A stretch of DNA of 64,000 nt from Betaproteobacteria bacterium (GCA_025362735.1 JANYFL010000038.1:81490-145489), one strand, 5' to 3'. Positions 44,267-54,177 are shown, numbered from the stretch's first letter. A program made the numbers and translations. The notes: generated by a model from the sequence alone, not told the origin.

Positions 44267-46558
44267 TTTATCTTTGAGTTGATCCTGCGGAGTTTTACTC
44301 GGGCTGGAATTTGTGCCGCTGGAATCACTGGAGTTGTTGTCTCCGGATTTGCCGAACAGTTTTTCGGTCAGTTTGCTCTTGAGTTTGTTTTCGACCGCCT
44401 TGCTGGCGACGCCGCTCCATTCGATGCTGTACGTTGGCTGGTGGAACGGGCCACTCAAACGAACCGGGATGGTCAGGTCGGTCAGTTGGGCCAGTTCCTT
44501 GCCACCCTGTCCACCGGACGTGTTGACCACGGTTGCCTTCGCGATGTAATCGATCTGTTGCCGCACTAGATCGAAATTTCCGGAGCCGCCGATTCGGAAG
44601 AACGGCGACTTCATGTTCAGGTCATCACTGTGTGCGACGCCATTGCGCAAGTTGAAGCTGATGGATAGCTCGCTGAAATCGGTCTTTTCACTGGTGTTGA
44701 TGCTCTTGGTCTGGTCTGGTGTTTTGCCCTGAAGTACATCCAGCTGCGATTTGAATTCGCGCAGGGATTTGGCCAGATTGAAACCCTTGATGGCGCCATC
44801 GCGCATGCGCAGAGCCATACTGCCATCCAGGCCGCTTTTTAATTGGCTGACCGTATTGCCCGTTGTGTGGATGTCGAGATTGACGTCGCCATAGCCTTCC
44901 AGAACATCGCGATTGAACGCGTCTTTCATCAGCGGGTTGATGGAGACGCCATTCAGCGATTGCTTGAGGGTCAGTTGTGGATGAGCGCTCGCCGTGACGC
45001 TGGCCGAGCCATTCATTCTGCCGTAATACAACTCCGCATCGAACGGCGAAATTTCGATGTGTCCATCGCCAGCGTGCATGCCGAGCAAGACACTTTGTGC
45101 GCGGATATTCTGGATTTGCAAACTGTAGATACGCAACTTGCCCTGTGCTTTCAAATTTGCGAAAGCACTGAGATCGATGGGCTTTTCGCTCTCAGCTGGA
45201 GCCGTCGTGCCCGAAGCAGCCGCACTCCCCTTGGCCGCAGGCTTGATGTAACGATCAAAATTGATCTGGTCCAGTACCACATCGAAGTTGATGTCCGGTT
45301 GGGAAAAATTGGTGATACCGAGTTTTGCCTCGATCTTGCTGCCATCGATCCGGCCATCCAGTTCGGCAGCAATGCTTTGCTTGTTTAAGTCGGTCTGAAC
45401 GGAGCCATTGAAATGCGTAGTTGTATTGGTTGGGCCACTGAGTGTGACGTCGGCTGAAATGGCCGACATGTCCAGCGTGTGCAGGTCAAGACTGCCAGTG
45501 AGCGGAGTGTCGATTCGGGCTTTGAGCAGTTGGCCCGATTGCCGGCCGTCAGCAGTCAGTCTCAGCTTGTCGATGTTGAAGGTCTTGGCCGTACCGCTCA
45601 GGCTCGAGGCGTCGAACTTCAGGCTTAAATTCTTTCCTTCGTTCTTGTCGCTATTGATCGTTAACTCTCCCGACAGACCTGAGCTACTCGCCGCCGCGGG
45701 AGATAAATTCAATTTGGGAATGTTGAATTGGGCGTTGAAAGTGTTTTCTGCCTGTTTGCCTTGCGCGCGTAGCTTAAGGTTGTCCGCGCTGATTCGGGCC
45801 GGAGACAAGCTCAGGCTGGTTGCATACAGCGTGAGTGCCACATCGTGCAGGCTGGCGAGAGCGCCATCCAGCTTGATTTCCATATTGTTGAAACTGAATT
45901 CGCCAGCATCGAGCTTGAACAGCAACTCGGTTTTGATCTGTAGCTTGGCCTGCGCCATCGACTGAGTTTCGTTGTGTTTGGCATTGAAGCCGGTGTTCAC
46001 TTCCAGGGTGGTGGGTACGCCATCGGCAATGCGTCCGGTACGGATATTGATCTGGTCGAGGGTCGCGACCGTATGCGTGATGGCATCGTCCAGTTGGAGC
46101 GTACTGTTGCTTAATTCAAATCCGGCAATGTCAAACTGCACGGTGTTGCTCTGCGCATCACTCTTTTTCAGCAAGTCGTCGATGTTGGTCTTGCCATCCT
46201 GATTGCGTTTAATCGTCGCATTGACACCGCTGATCTGGACGTGATCAATCAGCAATTGCTTTTTCAGCAGGGGCAGGAGGGCGACAGAGACTTTCGCCGA
46301 TTCCACACTGGCAAAGGGCTCGTCACTGTTGTGTGCGGACAAACTGGTCTTGCCCAGATCAATGCCGAGATGAGGGAACAGGGTGAGCTTGAGATCGCCC
46401 TGAATGGTCAGCGTGCGCTGCTTGCTTTCTTTGACGACGCGGGCGATTTCTCCCTTGAACTGGTTGGGATCAACCAGCAACAGCAACGCAATGGCGGCAG
46501 TCGCCAGCAAAGCGACCAGAACGATCACAGTCAAGCCAAAAATGCGAAGTGCTTTCAT
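44231..46558 (-). CDS. AsmA family envelope protein
   Basis: A 775-residue protein with one N-terminal membrane helix (FGLTVIVLVALLATAAIALL) and a long beta-rich periplasmic body. The AsmA signature is seen at the N-terminus (VDPNQFKGEIARVVKE) and in the C-terminal region (GSMALRMRDGAIKGFNLAKS, then PFFRIGGSGNFDL). AsmA-like proteins are thought to form bridges for phospholipid transport to the outer membrane. A Ser/Asn/Asp-rich segment (about 735-760) precedes a charged end. Length is usual for the family. Confidence 0.88.
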   Translation of the reverse strand: MKALRIFGLTVIVLVALLATAAIALLLLVDPNQFKGEIARVVKESKQRTLTIQGDLKLTLFPHLGIDLGKTSLSAHNSDEPFASVESAKVSVALLPLLKKQLLIDHVQISGVNATIKRNQDGKTNIDDLLKKSDAQSNTVQFDIAGFELSNSTLQLDDAITHTVATLDQINIRTGRIADGVPTTLEVNTGFNAKHNETQSMAQAKLQIKTELLFKLDAGEFSFNNMEIKLDGALASLHDVALTLYATSLSLSPARISADNLKLRAQGKQAENTFNAQFNIPKLNLSPAAASSSGLSGELTINSDKNEGKNLSLKFDASSLSGTAKTFNIDKLRLTADGRQSGQLLKARIDTPLTGSLDLHTLDMSAISADVTLSGPTNTTTHFNGSVQTDLNKQSIAAELDGRIDGSKIEAKLGITNFSQPDINFDVVLDQINFDRYIKPAAKGSAAASGTTAPAESEKPIDLSAFANLKAQGKLRIYSLQIQNIRAQSVLLGMHAGDGHIEISPFDAELYYGRMNGSASVTASAHPQLTLKQSLNGVSINPLMKDAFNRDVLEGYGDVNLDIHTTGNTVSQLKSGLDGSMALRMRDGAIKGFNLAKSLREFKSQLDVLQGKTPDQTKSINTSEKTDFSELSISFNLRNGVAHSDDLNMKSPFFRIGGSGNFDLVRQQIDYIAKATVVNTSGGQGGKELAQLTDLTIPVRLSGPFHQPTYSIEWSGVASKAVENKLKSKLTEKLFGKSGDNNSSDSSGTNSSPSKTPQDQLKDKLRDGLKGLLSR

Positions 46559-46691
46559 CGCGCTTTAATTTTTCGCGGAGTCACAAAAATTGAATGGGCG
46601 CTCGCAGTATAGCCAAGGCCGTAGGAGGCGACCAGCGTTGCAACCCAGTCTTATGGAACACCCAAACCGCCAAGACATTGACCGGTAGTAC

Positions 46692-46758
46692 CTCAGTTTT
46701 CCTTTCATCCTTCGATACATCGCGCTCTGAGCGATACTAAGGACGAACGGAAACTGAG
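46692..46758. repeat. palindromic repeat, family F (copy 2)
   Basis: CTCAGTTTTCC and GGAAACTGAG as outer arms, with CATCCTTCGATACATCGCGC facing CGATACTAAGGACGAACGG. It stands upstream of AsmA, within the 233-base gap behind terC; nothing else is visible in that gap. Confidence 0.7.
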
Positions 46759-46791
46759 ACACTGCCTGTTGACCGTTTGAATTGCGTCTAT

Positions 46792-47556
46792 TTATTTCTT
46801 GTTGTGATTCTCATCCGCAGCATAGGCTGCATTCAAATGCACCGCCTTTTTTGCCCGTGCGCGCATCGTGATGTTGAGCATTTCCACCGCAATAGAAAAT
46901 GCCATCGCAAAATAGATATACCCCTTGGGCACGTGATGTCCGAAACCATCGGCAATCAGCACGACGCCGACCACGACCAGGAAGGAAAGTGCCAGCATCT
47001 TGATCGTTGGATGATCGGAAACAAAGCGGCCTATCGAAGCTGCGAACAGCATCATCAAGCCGACTGAAATAATCACTGCGGCAATCATCACTTCGATTTG
47101 CTGCACCATGCCCACGGCGGTAATGATGGAATCGAGCGAGAACACGATGTCGATGACCATGATCTGCAGGATCACCGCCGTCAGCGTGGCCTTCACGGCG
47201 CCCGAAGCGTGGCCTTCTTCACATTCAAGCGATTGATGAATTTCACCGGTGCTCTTCCAGATCAGGAACAAGCCGCCCGCGATCAAAATCAGATCTCGCC
47301 CCGATATGTCTTGACCCAGGATAGTGAAGAGCGGCGCGACCAGGCCGACGATCCATGACAGTACGAGCAGCAGTCCGATACGCATGAACATCGCCATGAA
47401 CAGCCCAATGCGCCGGGCCATATCGCGCTGCGCCTGCGGCAGCTTGTCGACCAATATAGAAATGAAAATGATGTTATCGATGCCAAGCACCAACTCCAGT
47501 GCGGTCAGTGTGGCAAGGGCAATCCAGGCTTGCGGGTCAGCGAGTAGTTCGAGCAT
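46792..47556 (-). CDS. TerC family integral membrane protein
   Basis: 254 residues with seven hydrophobic segments. LELVLGIDNIIFISILVDKL near residue 20 and DIVFSLDSIITAVGM near residue 135 are the two TerC motifs with membrane-embedded aspartates. Members of this family include manganese exporters; others carry out unknown metal-linked functions. The name comes from tellurium resistance but no other ter genes are here. Flanked by two palindromic repeats. Confidence 0.88.
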   Translation of the reverse strand: MLELLADPQAWIALATLTALELVLGIDNIIFISILVDKLPQAQRDMARRIGLFMAMFMRIGLLLVLSWIVGLVAPLFTILGQDISGRDLILIAGGLFLIWKSTGEIHQSLECEEGHASGAVKATLTAVILQIMVIDIVFSLDSIITAVGMVQQIEVMIAAVIISVGLMMLFAASIGRFVSDHPTIKMLALSFLVVVGVVLIADGFGHHVPKGYIYFAMAFSIAVEMLNITMRARAKKAVHLNAAYAADENHNKK

Positions 47557-47640
47557 GAGGGCTCCAGAAAGAATGCTTCAAAAAAGTTTGCAACACGAAA
47601 ACTAAGAGAGCCCTGATTAAGTGCGAACAAATGAAAATCC

Positions 47641-47722
47641 GTCGTTCCTGCGCAGGCAGGAACCCATTGACTGTATCGCAACTTTTAAGCCGCTGGATTC
47701 CAGCCTGCGCTGGAATGACGAC
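47641..47722. repeat. REP-like palindrome, family B (copy 2)
   Basis: GTCGTTCCTGCGCAGGCAGG and CCAGCCTGCGCTGGAATGAC, matching 14721-14800 with base changes that keep pairing. Outside it, CCTGATTAAGT (47614-47624) and ACTTAATCAGAG extend the symmetry. The motif TCTGATTAAGTC also occurs alone near 36405. Confidence 0.8.
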
Positions 47723-47737
47723 TTAATCAGAGCTTCC

Positions 47738-48829
47738 CTAAACATTGAACAGGAAGTTCAATACATCCCCATCCTTGACGACATACTCTTTGCCTTCCGC
47801 GCGCATCTTGCCCGCTTCTTTCGCGCCCTGTTCGCCCTTGCCCGCGATGAAATCGTCGTAGGCGATGGTCTGGGCGCGAATGAAGCCACGTTCGAAATCA
47901 GTGTGGATCACACCGGCGGCCTGTGGAGCCGTGTCACCGATATGAATGGTCCAGGCACGCACTTCTTTTACCCCGGCAGTGAAGTAAGTTTGCAAGCCGA
48001 GCAGCTTGAAGGCGGCGCGGATCAAGCGGTTGAGACCGGGTTCGGTCATGCCCATGTCGGCAAGGAAAACTTGTTTGTCTTCATCATCAAGTTCGGCAAT
48101 TTCAGATTCGACCGACGCGCAGATCGCGACCATTGGCGCGTTCTGGCTTTTGGCGTATTCGCCCAGCTTGTCGAGCAGTGGATTGTTCTCGAAACCGTGA
48201 TCACTGACGTTGCCGACAAACATTGCGGGTTTGGCGGTAATCAGACACAGTGGTTTGATCAAGAGCAGTTCTTCTTCTGACAAGCCGAGTGCGCGCACGG
48301 GCCGCGCCTCATTCAGATGCGGCATCAGCTTTTCCAGAATCGCGACCAGCCGTGCGGCGTCCTTGTCGCCGGAGCGCGCGGTTTTGTGATGACGGTGCAG
48401 GGCTTTCTCGGCAGTGCCCAGATCGGCCAGGGCGAGTTCAGTGTTGATGACTTCGATATCGGCAATGGGATCGACCTTGCCTGCAACGTGAATCACGTTG
48501 GGGTCTTCAAAGCAGCGCACCACGTTGACGATAGCGTCGGTCTCGCGAATGTGGGCCAGAAACTGGTTGCCCAAGCCTTCGCCCTTGGAGGCGCCCGCAA
48601 CCAGCCCGGCGATATCAACGAACTCGACCACGGCAGGCAGGATGCGCTCCGGCTTGACGATCTCGGCCAGCTTGGCCAGACGCGGGTCAGGGACTTCGAC
48701 CACGCCGACATTCGGCTCGATGGTGCAGAAAGGATAGTTTTCGGCCGCAATACCCGCTTTGGTAAGCGCGTTAAAGAGAGTGCTTTTGCCGACGTTAGGC
48801 AGGCCGACGATGCCGCATTGCAGAGCCAT
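47738..48829 (-). CDS. ychF: redox-regulated ATPase YchF
   Basis: A 363-residue Obg-family P-loop protein. [15 protein letters not shown] is the P-loop, [13 protein letters not shown] and [20 protein letters not shown] are the switch regions, and the C-terminal TGS domain includes [13 protein letters not shown] and the [10 protein letters not shown] segment. The family prefers ATP and acts with ribosomes and in oxidative stress. In many bacteria it follows pth; here pth is about 5 kb away, so that pairing is broken. Confidence 0.93.
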   Translation of the reverse strand: MALQCGIVGLPNVGKSTLFNALTKAGIAAENYPFCTIEPNVGVVEVPDPRLAKLAEIVKPERILPAVVEFVDIAGLVAGASKGEGLGNQFLAHIRETDAIVNVVRCFEDPNVIHVAGKVDPIADIEVINTELALADLGTAEKALHRHHKTARSGDKDAARLVAILEKLMPHLNEARPVRALGLSEEELLLIKPLCLITAKPAMFVGNVSDHGFENNPLLDKLGEYAKSQNAPMVAICASVESEIAELDDEDKQVFLADMGMTEPGLNRLIRAAFKLLGLQTYFTAGVKEVRAWTIHIGDTAPQAAGVIHTDFERGFIRAQTIAYDDFIAGKGEQGAKEAGKMRAEGKEYVVKDGDVLNFLFNV

Positions 48830-48911
48830 GATGATTCCGGTTGGTGTTGCGAGAAAGCAGGGATTTTACCGGAGCGGGAAAGTTGCTCGTCGGTAGCGAA
48901 TCTATTGCTTG

Positions 48912-49154
48912 TCAATCGAGCAGGGCGATGACCTCGTCGCGGGTAAGCCCATGATGCTTGGCTATATCGGTAATGATCGCTGCTAGCGTTCCGATCTTGA
49001 GAGGGTCGTGCGCGGGAATCGTCACATGATGCTGGCTCGGTGTTGAGCACGTTAACCGGACATGACTGCCAGTCTGGCGTGTCACCGCATAGCCAAGCTT
49101 AGAGAGCTTCTTTGTCAGCTTAAAACCCGATAGATCACGTGGTAATCGTGACAT
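48912..49154 (-). CDS. hicA: HicA-type toxin
   Basis: 80 residues of the HicA double-stranded-RNA-binding-like fold: LTKKLSKLGYAVTRQTGSHV holds the catalytic histidine in the GSH motif, followed by HHVTIPAHDPLKIGTLAAII. HicA toxins cleave mRNA. It follows the HicB-like gene by 24 bases on the same strand, so the antitoxin is translated first. The reading frame is intact and the toxin is probably functional. Confidence 0.85.
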   Translation of the reverse strand: MSRLPRDLSGFKLTKKLSKLGYAVTRQTGSHVRLTCSTPSQHHVTIPAHDPLKIGTLAAIITDIAKHHGLTRDEVIALLD

Positions 49155-49178
49155 TTTTTGGGCTAGCCGATTCTGGAT

Positions 49179-49385
49179 TCAAGCTGCGATGACTTCGTCG
49201 TGGGCGAAATGCAATCGAATTAATTTCGGTAGCTTGTCGGCATCGAAATGGCAACGCACTGCGTCACGCACCGCTGTATGCAAGGCATCGCGTGAGTCAG
49301 CCTGAGTAAAAATGGAATGACCAAGTGCCCGCGCTTCCAGATGACCGTCTGCGTCTTGCTCTACTACAAAAATGATTTCGCTCAT
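49179..49385 (-). CDS. hicB: HicB-like antitoxin
   Basis: A 68-residue protein: IIFVVEQDADGHLEARALG and SRDALHTAVRDAVRCHF give the partial RNase-H-like fold of HicB antitoxins. The C-terminal DNA-binding domain found in longer HicB proteins is absent, as in several short HicB forms, so autoregulation may differ. It stands directly before hicA. Confidence 0.78.
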   Translation of the reverse strand: MSEIIFVVEQDADGHLEARALGHSIFTQADSRDALHTAVRDAVRCHFDADKLPKLIRLHFAHDEVIAA

Positions 49386-49567
49386 GAGAGCCCTATCCGA
49401 GGTTCTTGAGAATTAGTTTGACGAATTACTTCAATTTTACAGGCTGGCGACCAATCCGGTCGCTTTTTTCAAAACAGATTCAGTTCCGTCTGAATTAGAA
49501 GTGCTGAGCGTGTAGCCGTTAGAATGGGTCATTCGCATTCCCATGCTCACGTTTTAGAAGTTCTCCA

Positions 49568-50800
49568 ATGACGATGTTCCCCCCAAACCTGCAGGCCGCA
49601 CGTACCCGTCTGGATGCGATTCGCCCCGCGCACTACGCCAACACGCGCAATGCCCTCGACGGTGCCGTCACGCTGCTGTCGCCTTACATCACGCACGGCA
49701 TGCTGACCCTGCCCGATGCCATCAACGCCATCAAGCGCCGGCATCCACTCAAGCCCGCAGACAAGCTGATGATGGAATTCGGCTGGCGCGAGTTTTTTCA
49801 TCACGTCTGGCAGCATCTGGGCGATGGCATTCTGGAAGATCGCGGCCCGGCCGTTTCGCCGGTCGAATACGCACAGACTTTGCCGGACGATATTCGCCAA
49901 GGCGCGACCGGTGTGCCGGTCATTGACGAAGCGGTGCGCACGCTCTACGCCACCGGTTATCTGCACAACCATGCGCGCATGTGGCTGGCCAGTTATGTCG
50001 TGCATCTGCGCAAGGTGCATTGGCGTGTTGGAGCCGACTGGCTCTACGGCCATTTAATTGATGGTGATCTCGCCAGCAATCATTTGTCATGGCAATGGGT
50101 CGCAGGCACCTTCAGCAACAAGCCCTATTTATTCAACGCTGAGAACGTCGCGCGTTATGCGCCAGTGGCTACGCACGCTCAATGGCACAGCCCGGGTACT
50201 GCAGTCGATCAGGACTATGAGGTGCTCGAAGCGCTGGCGAAGACTACGGAACAGGTAGGCCCTGAGCCGGGCAATCATCCGGCTTGTATCGAACCGGCGT
50301 TGATCGAACTACCACCGGATTGTATTTCGAGCACATTGCCTGCACTCAAACGCCGCGTCGTCGAACTTGTGCATCCCTGGAATCTAGGTGAAGACACCGA
50401 AAGCAACAGTGCGGATTTCCGGCTCGGCGTGATTCATCTTCCATTTCATCACCGCTTCCCTTGGTCCGCAGCCCGCTGGAATTTTGTGCTGACGCGCATG
50501 CGCGAACGCTGTCATGGAATTTTTGTGGGCGATATAAAGGACCTGACGCCGCACCTGGTCGATTCGCAAACGCAAACCTTGGCTACATTGAATCCGGGGT
50601 ATGCCGAAAGCTTGCAGGAGCTGGCCGATGAAGTTCGGCCTGATCGCAAGATGTTTTCTGAACCCGAGGAACTTTGTCCCAGTTTCAGCCAGTTCTACGC
50701 AAAAGTCAGCGGTGTGAGCTTGACTCGCAAGCCGCCGCCAAAGATAAACACCAAGTTCAATACGCACAAGCAGGGACGCAGGAACGGGGCGCGGCGTTAA
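49568..50800 (+). CDS. photolyase-like FAD-binding protein lacking the usual N-terminal domain
   Basis: A 410-residue protein. Residues about 60-220 match the FAD-binding helical domain of photolyases/cryptochromes: EFGWREFFHHVW, VIDEAVRTLYATGYLHNHAR, WLYGHLIDGDLASNHLSWQW and AGTFSNKPYLFNAENVARY. The roughly 130-residue alpha/beta domain that normally precedes the FAD domain is missing. After a linker, residues about 255-390 form a different, apparently alpha/beta region (WNLGEDTESNSADFRLGVIH, RWNFVLTRMRERCHGIFVGD). It may repair DNA or sense light; neither is shown. The basic C-terminus (TRKPPPKINTKF) may bind nucleic acid. No operon partner. Confidence 0.8.
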   Translation: MTMFPPNLQAARTRLDAIRPAHYANTRNALDGAVTLLSPYITHGMLTLPDAINAIKRRHPLKPADKLMMEFGWREFFHHVWQHLGDGILEDRGPAVSPVEYAQTLPDDIRQGATGVPVIDEAVRTLYATGYLHNHARMWLASYVVHLRKVHWRVGADWLYGHLIDGDLASNHLSWQWVAGTFSNKPYLFNAENVARYAPVATHAQWHSPGTAVDQDYEVLEALAKTTEQVGPEPGNHPACIEPALIELPPDCISSTLPALKRRVVELVHPWNLGEDTESNSADFRLGVIHLPFHHRFPWSAARWNFVLTRMRERCHGIFVGDIKDLTPHLVDSQTQTLATLNPGYAESLQELADEVRPDRKMFSEPEELCPSFSQFYAKVSGVSLTRKPPPKINTKFNTHKQGRRNGARR

Positions 50801-50805
50801 AAGGG

Positions 50806-50916
50806 TGTCATCCTGAGCGGAGTCGAAGGATCTCAGTTGTCCAAACTGAGTCTGGCCATTGCAGTCCGCAGTTACTGAATGACCTGAGATTCTTCACTGC
50901 GTTCAGAATGACTCAA
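50806..50916. repeat. dispersed palindromic repeat, family A (copy 2)
   Basis: TGTCATCCTGAGCGGAGTCG with AAGGATCTCAG on the left and GACCTGAGATTCTTCACTGC with GTTCAGAATGAC on the right. It fills the gap between the photolyase-like gene and fumC. Confidence 0.75.
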
Positions 50917-50950
50917 TTGATTTAGCGTCACTCACCGAATGGAGGCCAAT

Positions 50951-52351
50951 ATGCCCACCACCCGTACCGAATCCGATTCCATGGGCGCCATCGAAGTCGC
51001 CGCCGACCGTTACTGGGGCGCGCAGACTGAGCGCTCCATCCACAACTTTCCCATTGGTGTGGATCGCTTCCGCTGGCAGCGACCCATGATCCGTGCACTG
51101 GGCATCCTCAAGAAAGCTGCTGCCCAAGCCAATGCCGAACTCGGCGAGCTCCCACCTGATATTGCCAGGTTGATCGAACAAGCCGCTGACGAAGTCATCA
51201 CTGGAAAACTCGACGATCACTTTCCGTTAGTCGTATTCCAGACCGGCTCTGGCACCCAGTCCAACATGAACGCCAATGAAGTCATCAGCAATCGCGCCAT
51301 CGAATTTGCGGGTGGTGTCATGGGCAGCAAAAAACCAGTGCATCCGAACGACCACGTCAATCGCGGCCAGTCATCCAACGACACCTTTCCGACCGCCATG
51401 CACATCGCTGTCGTCGAGCAACTGCATGCGCGCCTGTTTCCGGCGGTGACGCAATTGCGCGATACGCTTGCCGCAAAGGCCAAGGAATATAAAGACCTCG
51501 TCAAGACCGGTCGCACGCATTTGCAGGACGCCACACCGATCACACTCGGCCAGGAAATCGGCGCGTGGGTCGCGCAACTCGATTTTGGTTTGAGCGCCGT
51601 GCGCAGCGCCTTGCCTGGCCTGCATGATCTGGCTATCGGCGGTACTGCTGTCGGGACCGGCCTCAACGCACATCCCAAGTTTGGCGACCGCGCCGCGCAT
51701 TACATCAGCGCATTGACCGGTCAACCATTCCAGTCCGCCTCCAACAAATTTTTCGCACTGGCCGCGCACGACGCGTTGGTGCAAACCTCAGCGGCCTTGC
51801 GCACCCTCAGCGGCGGCCTGATGAAAATGGCCAACGACGTCCGCTGGCTCGCCAGTGGCCCGCGTTGCGGCATCGGCGAACTATTGATTCCCGAAAACGA
51901 ACCCGGCTCCTCCATCATGCCCGGCAAAGTCAATCCGACTCAGTGTGAGGCCCTGACTATGGTCTGCGTACAAGTCTTCGGTAACGACACCGCCGTCGCA
52001 TTCGCGGGCACCCAAGGCAATTTTCAGCTCAACGTCTACAAACCCGTGATGGTTCACAACGTGCTCGAAAGCATCACCCTCATCGCCGATGCTTGTCTTG
52101 CCTTCGATGAACACTGCGCACGCGGCATCGAACCGAATATCACTCGTATCGAAGAAAACCTGAACAAGAACCTGATGCTGGTTACTGCGTTGAATCGTCA
52201 TATTGGTTACGACAAGGCTGCCCAGATTGCCAAGAAAGCGCATCACGAGGGGACGACGTTGAAAGAGGCTGCGATGGCGCTGGGTTATGTTACTGCGGAG
52301 CAGTATGACGAGTGGATTGTGCCGTTGAAGATGACGCGGGGGTCAGAATAA
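50951..52351 (+). CDS. fumC: class II fumarate hydratase
   Basis: A 466-residue iron-independent fumarase. [20 protein letters not shown] begins the family domain, [13 protein letters not shown] is the substrate region, and [16 protein letters not shown] is the fumarase/aspartase signature loop. It hydrates fumarate to malate in the TCA cycle and, being cluster-free, tolerates oxidants. The ATG at 50951 is chosen because GGAGG (50941-50945) stands before it; an ATG at 50939 would lie upstream of that ribosome site. Confidence 0.95.
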   Translation: MPTTRTESDSMGAIEVAADRYWGAQTERSIHNFPIGVDRFRWQRPMIRALGILKKAAAQANAELGELPPDIARLIEQAADEVITGKLDDHFPLVVFQTGSGTQSNMNANEVISNRAIEFAGGVMGSKKPVHPNDHVNRGQSSNDTFPTAMHIAVVEQLHARLFPAVTQLRDTLAAKAKEYKDLVKTGRTHLQDATPITLGQEIGAWVAQLDFGLSAVRSALPGLHDLAIGGTAVGTGLNAHPKFGDRAAHYISALTGQPFQSASNKFFALAAHDALVQTSAALRTLSGGLMKMANDVRWLASGPRCGIGELLIPENEPGSSIMPGKVNPTQCEALTMVCVQVFGNDTAVAFAGTQGNFQLNVYKPVMVHNVLESITLIADACLAFDEHCARGIEPNITRIEENLNKNLMLVTALNRHIGYDKAAQIAKKAHHEGTTLKEAAMALGYVTAEQYDEWIVPLKMTRGSE

Positions 52352-52364
52352 TTCTTCTGCGAAA

Positions 52365-53036
52365 CTATTTCTTGCGTGATATGGACTTGATGCGTCGTGT
52401 AATGAAATCGGTGACCACTTCATCAATATGAATAAAATCTTTTCCAATTGGTTTGGCTACTGCATACATGATTCTTAAATCGCTGCCAATATTTCGATGG
52501 ATGGTATATCTCCCAGACCAATCCCCATGAACTTGTACTTCTACCCACTGACCATCATTAGCTTTAAAGACATAAGTCGTTTCCTCGCGGCCTTCCTTGC
52601 CACGAATATGGCGATAAACATCGTAAGGTTCTTGCTTCTCTGCCCGGTATTCCAGGCCTGGACGCTTTGGGTCAAATTGATCTATCGCTCTTTCCATAAG
52701 GTATTCAGCACGACTGTGGCGGCCATCTGATAAATCAATCCATATTGCTATATCGTCTTTACTTGGAATTTCATTTGGATCGAGAGGGCTCATATCTGGG
52801 TAGCGGCATCGAATAAAAGCCAAGTACCCACCTGTCACTTCGGTTCGATATCCTGCTGGCAACAATAAAGATACAGTGGCTGTCTTGTCCTCAAGTTTGA
52901 TTTCCTCCAAGCTATTGGGATCTATTGATTTGGAACATCCAATCAGAACAGTAGATGCCGTAAAGGCTGTAATAAATAGCCTGATAACTATGTTGGGAAA
53001 GAATCTGCCGGGATAGCTGCCGCAACGCCTTCTCAT
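52365..53036 (-). CDS. hypothetical lipoprotein
   Basis: 223 residues with a lipoprotein signal: basic n-region, hydrophobic VIRLFITAFTASTVLIGC with a lipobox LIGC (Cys34). The n-region is long, so the true start may lie a few codons downstream. The mature part is beta-rich and mentions no family I know; YLAFIRCRYPDMSPLDPNEI is its most notable stretch. It overlaps the preceding antidote-like remnant by 4 bases (ATGA). The region is more AT-rich than its neighbours, which fits an accessory origin. Confidence 0.6.
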   Translation of the reverse strand: MRRRCGSYPGRFFPNIVIRLFITAFTASTVLIGCSKSIDPNSLEEIKLEDKTATVSLLLPAGYRTEVTGGYLAFIRCRYPDMSPLDPNEIPSKDDIAIWIDLSDGRHSRAEYLMERAIDQFDPKRPGLEYRAEKQEPYDVYRHIRGKEGREETTYVFKANDGQWVEVQVHGDWSGRYTIHRNIGSDLRIMYAVAKPIGKDFIHIDEVVTDFITRRIKSISRKK

Positions 53037-53239
53037 GTCAAGCGGCTTCTTAGTATAAATCTGCCCTCAGCGGTCAAGATGTCGCTCTGCGCACGGGCAA
53101 TGCCTGCGGTATCTTCAGGGGCTTCGATGAACCACGCATCCAAGTAGACGGCCATTTCTTCCGGTGTTCGCAGTTGTTCGGCCAAGTCATAGGGCAACGT
53201 CTTGGTTTTGACGGATGGTTTGGTTGTGGTTTTAGGCAT
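53033..53239 (-). pseudogene. truncated addiction-module antidote
   Basis: 68 codons. Residues 17-50 (PYDLAEQLRTPEEMAVYLDA and what follows) match the N-terminal part of HigA-like addiction-module antidotes of the type encoded beside RelE/HigB toxins. Those proteins then continue into a helix-turn-helix (about 50 more residues), which is absent: after ARAQSDI the sequence runs into an unrelated tail ending RSRLT. No toxin gene is nearby. It looks like the remnant of a toxin-antitoxin pair, possibly broken by the insertion of the lipoprotein gene. Confidence 0.6.
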
Positions 53240-53271
53240 GATCTTGTTTTGGTTTATTGACGTTCTTGCTG

Positions 53272-53370
53272 CTTCGATATGGCGATGAATCGCCTACTCA
53301 GCACGAACGGTTGTTTTGTAATTTACCACTGGCCGTTCGTCCTGAGTAGCCCGAAGGGCGTATCGAAGGG
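53272..53370. repeat. palindromic repeat, family F (copy 3)
   Basis: CTTCGATATGGCG...CTACTCAGCACGAACGG on the left and CCGTTCGTCCTGAGTAGCCC...GCGTATCGAAG on the right, with about 20 bases between. Together with the next repeat it makes up nearly the whole 240-base gap between the antidote remnant and pth. Confidence 0.72.
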
Positions 53371-53395
53371 GCGCGATTTCCACTCTGTCATGCTG

Positions 53396-53477
53396 AGCAC
53401 CGCGAAGCATCTCAGGTGGCAAAGGATTGCCGGTAGTTGAGTACGACCTGAGATGTTTCGCGGTACTCAACATGACA
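53396..53477. repeat. dispersed palindromic repeat, family A (copy 3)
   Basis: TGTCATGCTGAGCACCGCGA with AGCATCTCAGG on the left and ACCTGAGATGTTTCGCGGTA with CTCAACATGACA on the right. It ends 3 bases before the pth stop codon and could serve as its terminator. Confidence 0.78.
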
Positions 53478-53480
53478 GGG

Positions 53481-54053
53481 TTAGTCTTTTGTATGCAGTC
53501 GCATCGTTGCCTTCTCGATATTCCCCGCCAACAAATCCGGCAGCACCGCAAGGCTGCGGTCAATCGCCTCATCAATCGGCCCCTGTTCTTCGCGTCGTGG
53601 TGAATGCAAGACAAAATCGACGACTTCTTGTCTGAGATTGAGCGCGCGGGGATGGCCGATGCCGATGCGAATGCGCCAGAAGTTGGGGGTGCTGAGGGCG
53701 GCGGTGATGTCTTTCAGGCCATTGTGTCCCGCATGACCGCCGCCCTGCTTGAGTTTGACCGAACCGGGGAGCAGGTCGAGTTCGTCATGGGCGACGAGGA
53801 TTTCTTCGGGGGCAATTTTGTAGAAGCGGGCGAGGGCGCCGACGGACTGGCCGGAGCGGTTCATGAAAGTTTGCGGCAATAACAGCCAGACCGACGGGGT
53901 TTTTGTAACCAGGCCGAAAAAGCCGCGCTCGCTTTTCAGGCTGGCACCAACGCTGCGAGCGTAGCGCTCGACCAGCCAGAACCCGGCGTTGTGGCGGGTG
54001 TCTTCATATTCCGGGCCGGGATTACCCAGGCCCACGATGAGTTTGATCGGCAT
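53481..54053 (-). CDS. pth: peptidyl-tRNA hydrolase
   Basis: A 190-residue enzyme. [20 protein letters not shown] holds the catalytic histidine and asparagine; [26 protein letters not shown] and [13 protein letters not shown] are the further signatures. It frees tRNA from peptidyl-tRNA that drops off ribosomes. Length is normal. It is flanked downstream by two palindromic repeats, and its usual neighbour ychF is about 5 kb away. Confidence 0.94.
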   Translation of the reverse strand: MPIKLIVGLGNPGPEYEDTRHNAGFWLVERYARSVGASLKSERGFFGLVTKTPSVWLLLPQTFMNRSGQSVGALARFYKIAPEEILVAHDELDLLPGSVKLKQGGGHAGHNGLKDITAALSTPNFWRIRIGIGHPRALNLRQEVVDFVLHSPRREEQGPIDEAIDRSLAVLPDLLAGNIEKATMRLHTKD

Positions 54054-54177
54054 ACAGATCAGCCAGATTGGAAAATGTCAGACTATATAGAAACCCAGCT
54101 TCCGCTACTTGCATTAACTCCCATGCTGGCTGGACTTGGCCCAAGTCAGCAATAGTTATTAAATTAACTAACTAGTT

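Noticed and set aside
53294..53614. A 106-codon minus-strand frame near pth.
   Set aside because: It lies mostly within two palindromic repeats and then out of frame with pth; the residues only reflect repeat sequence.
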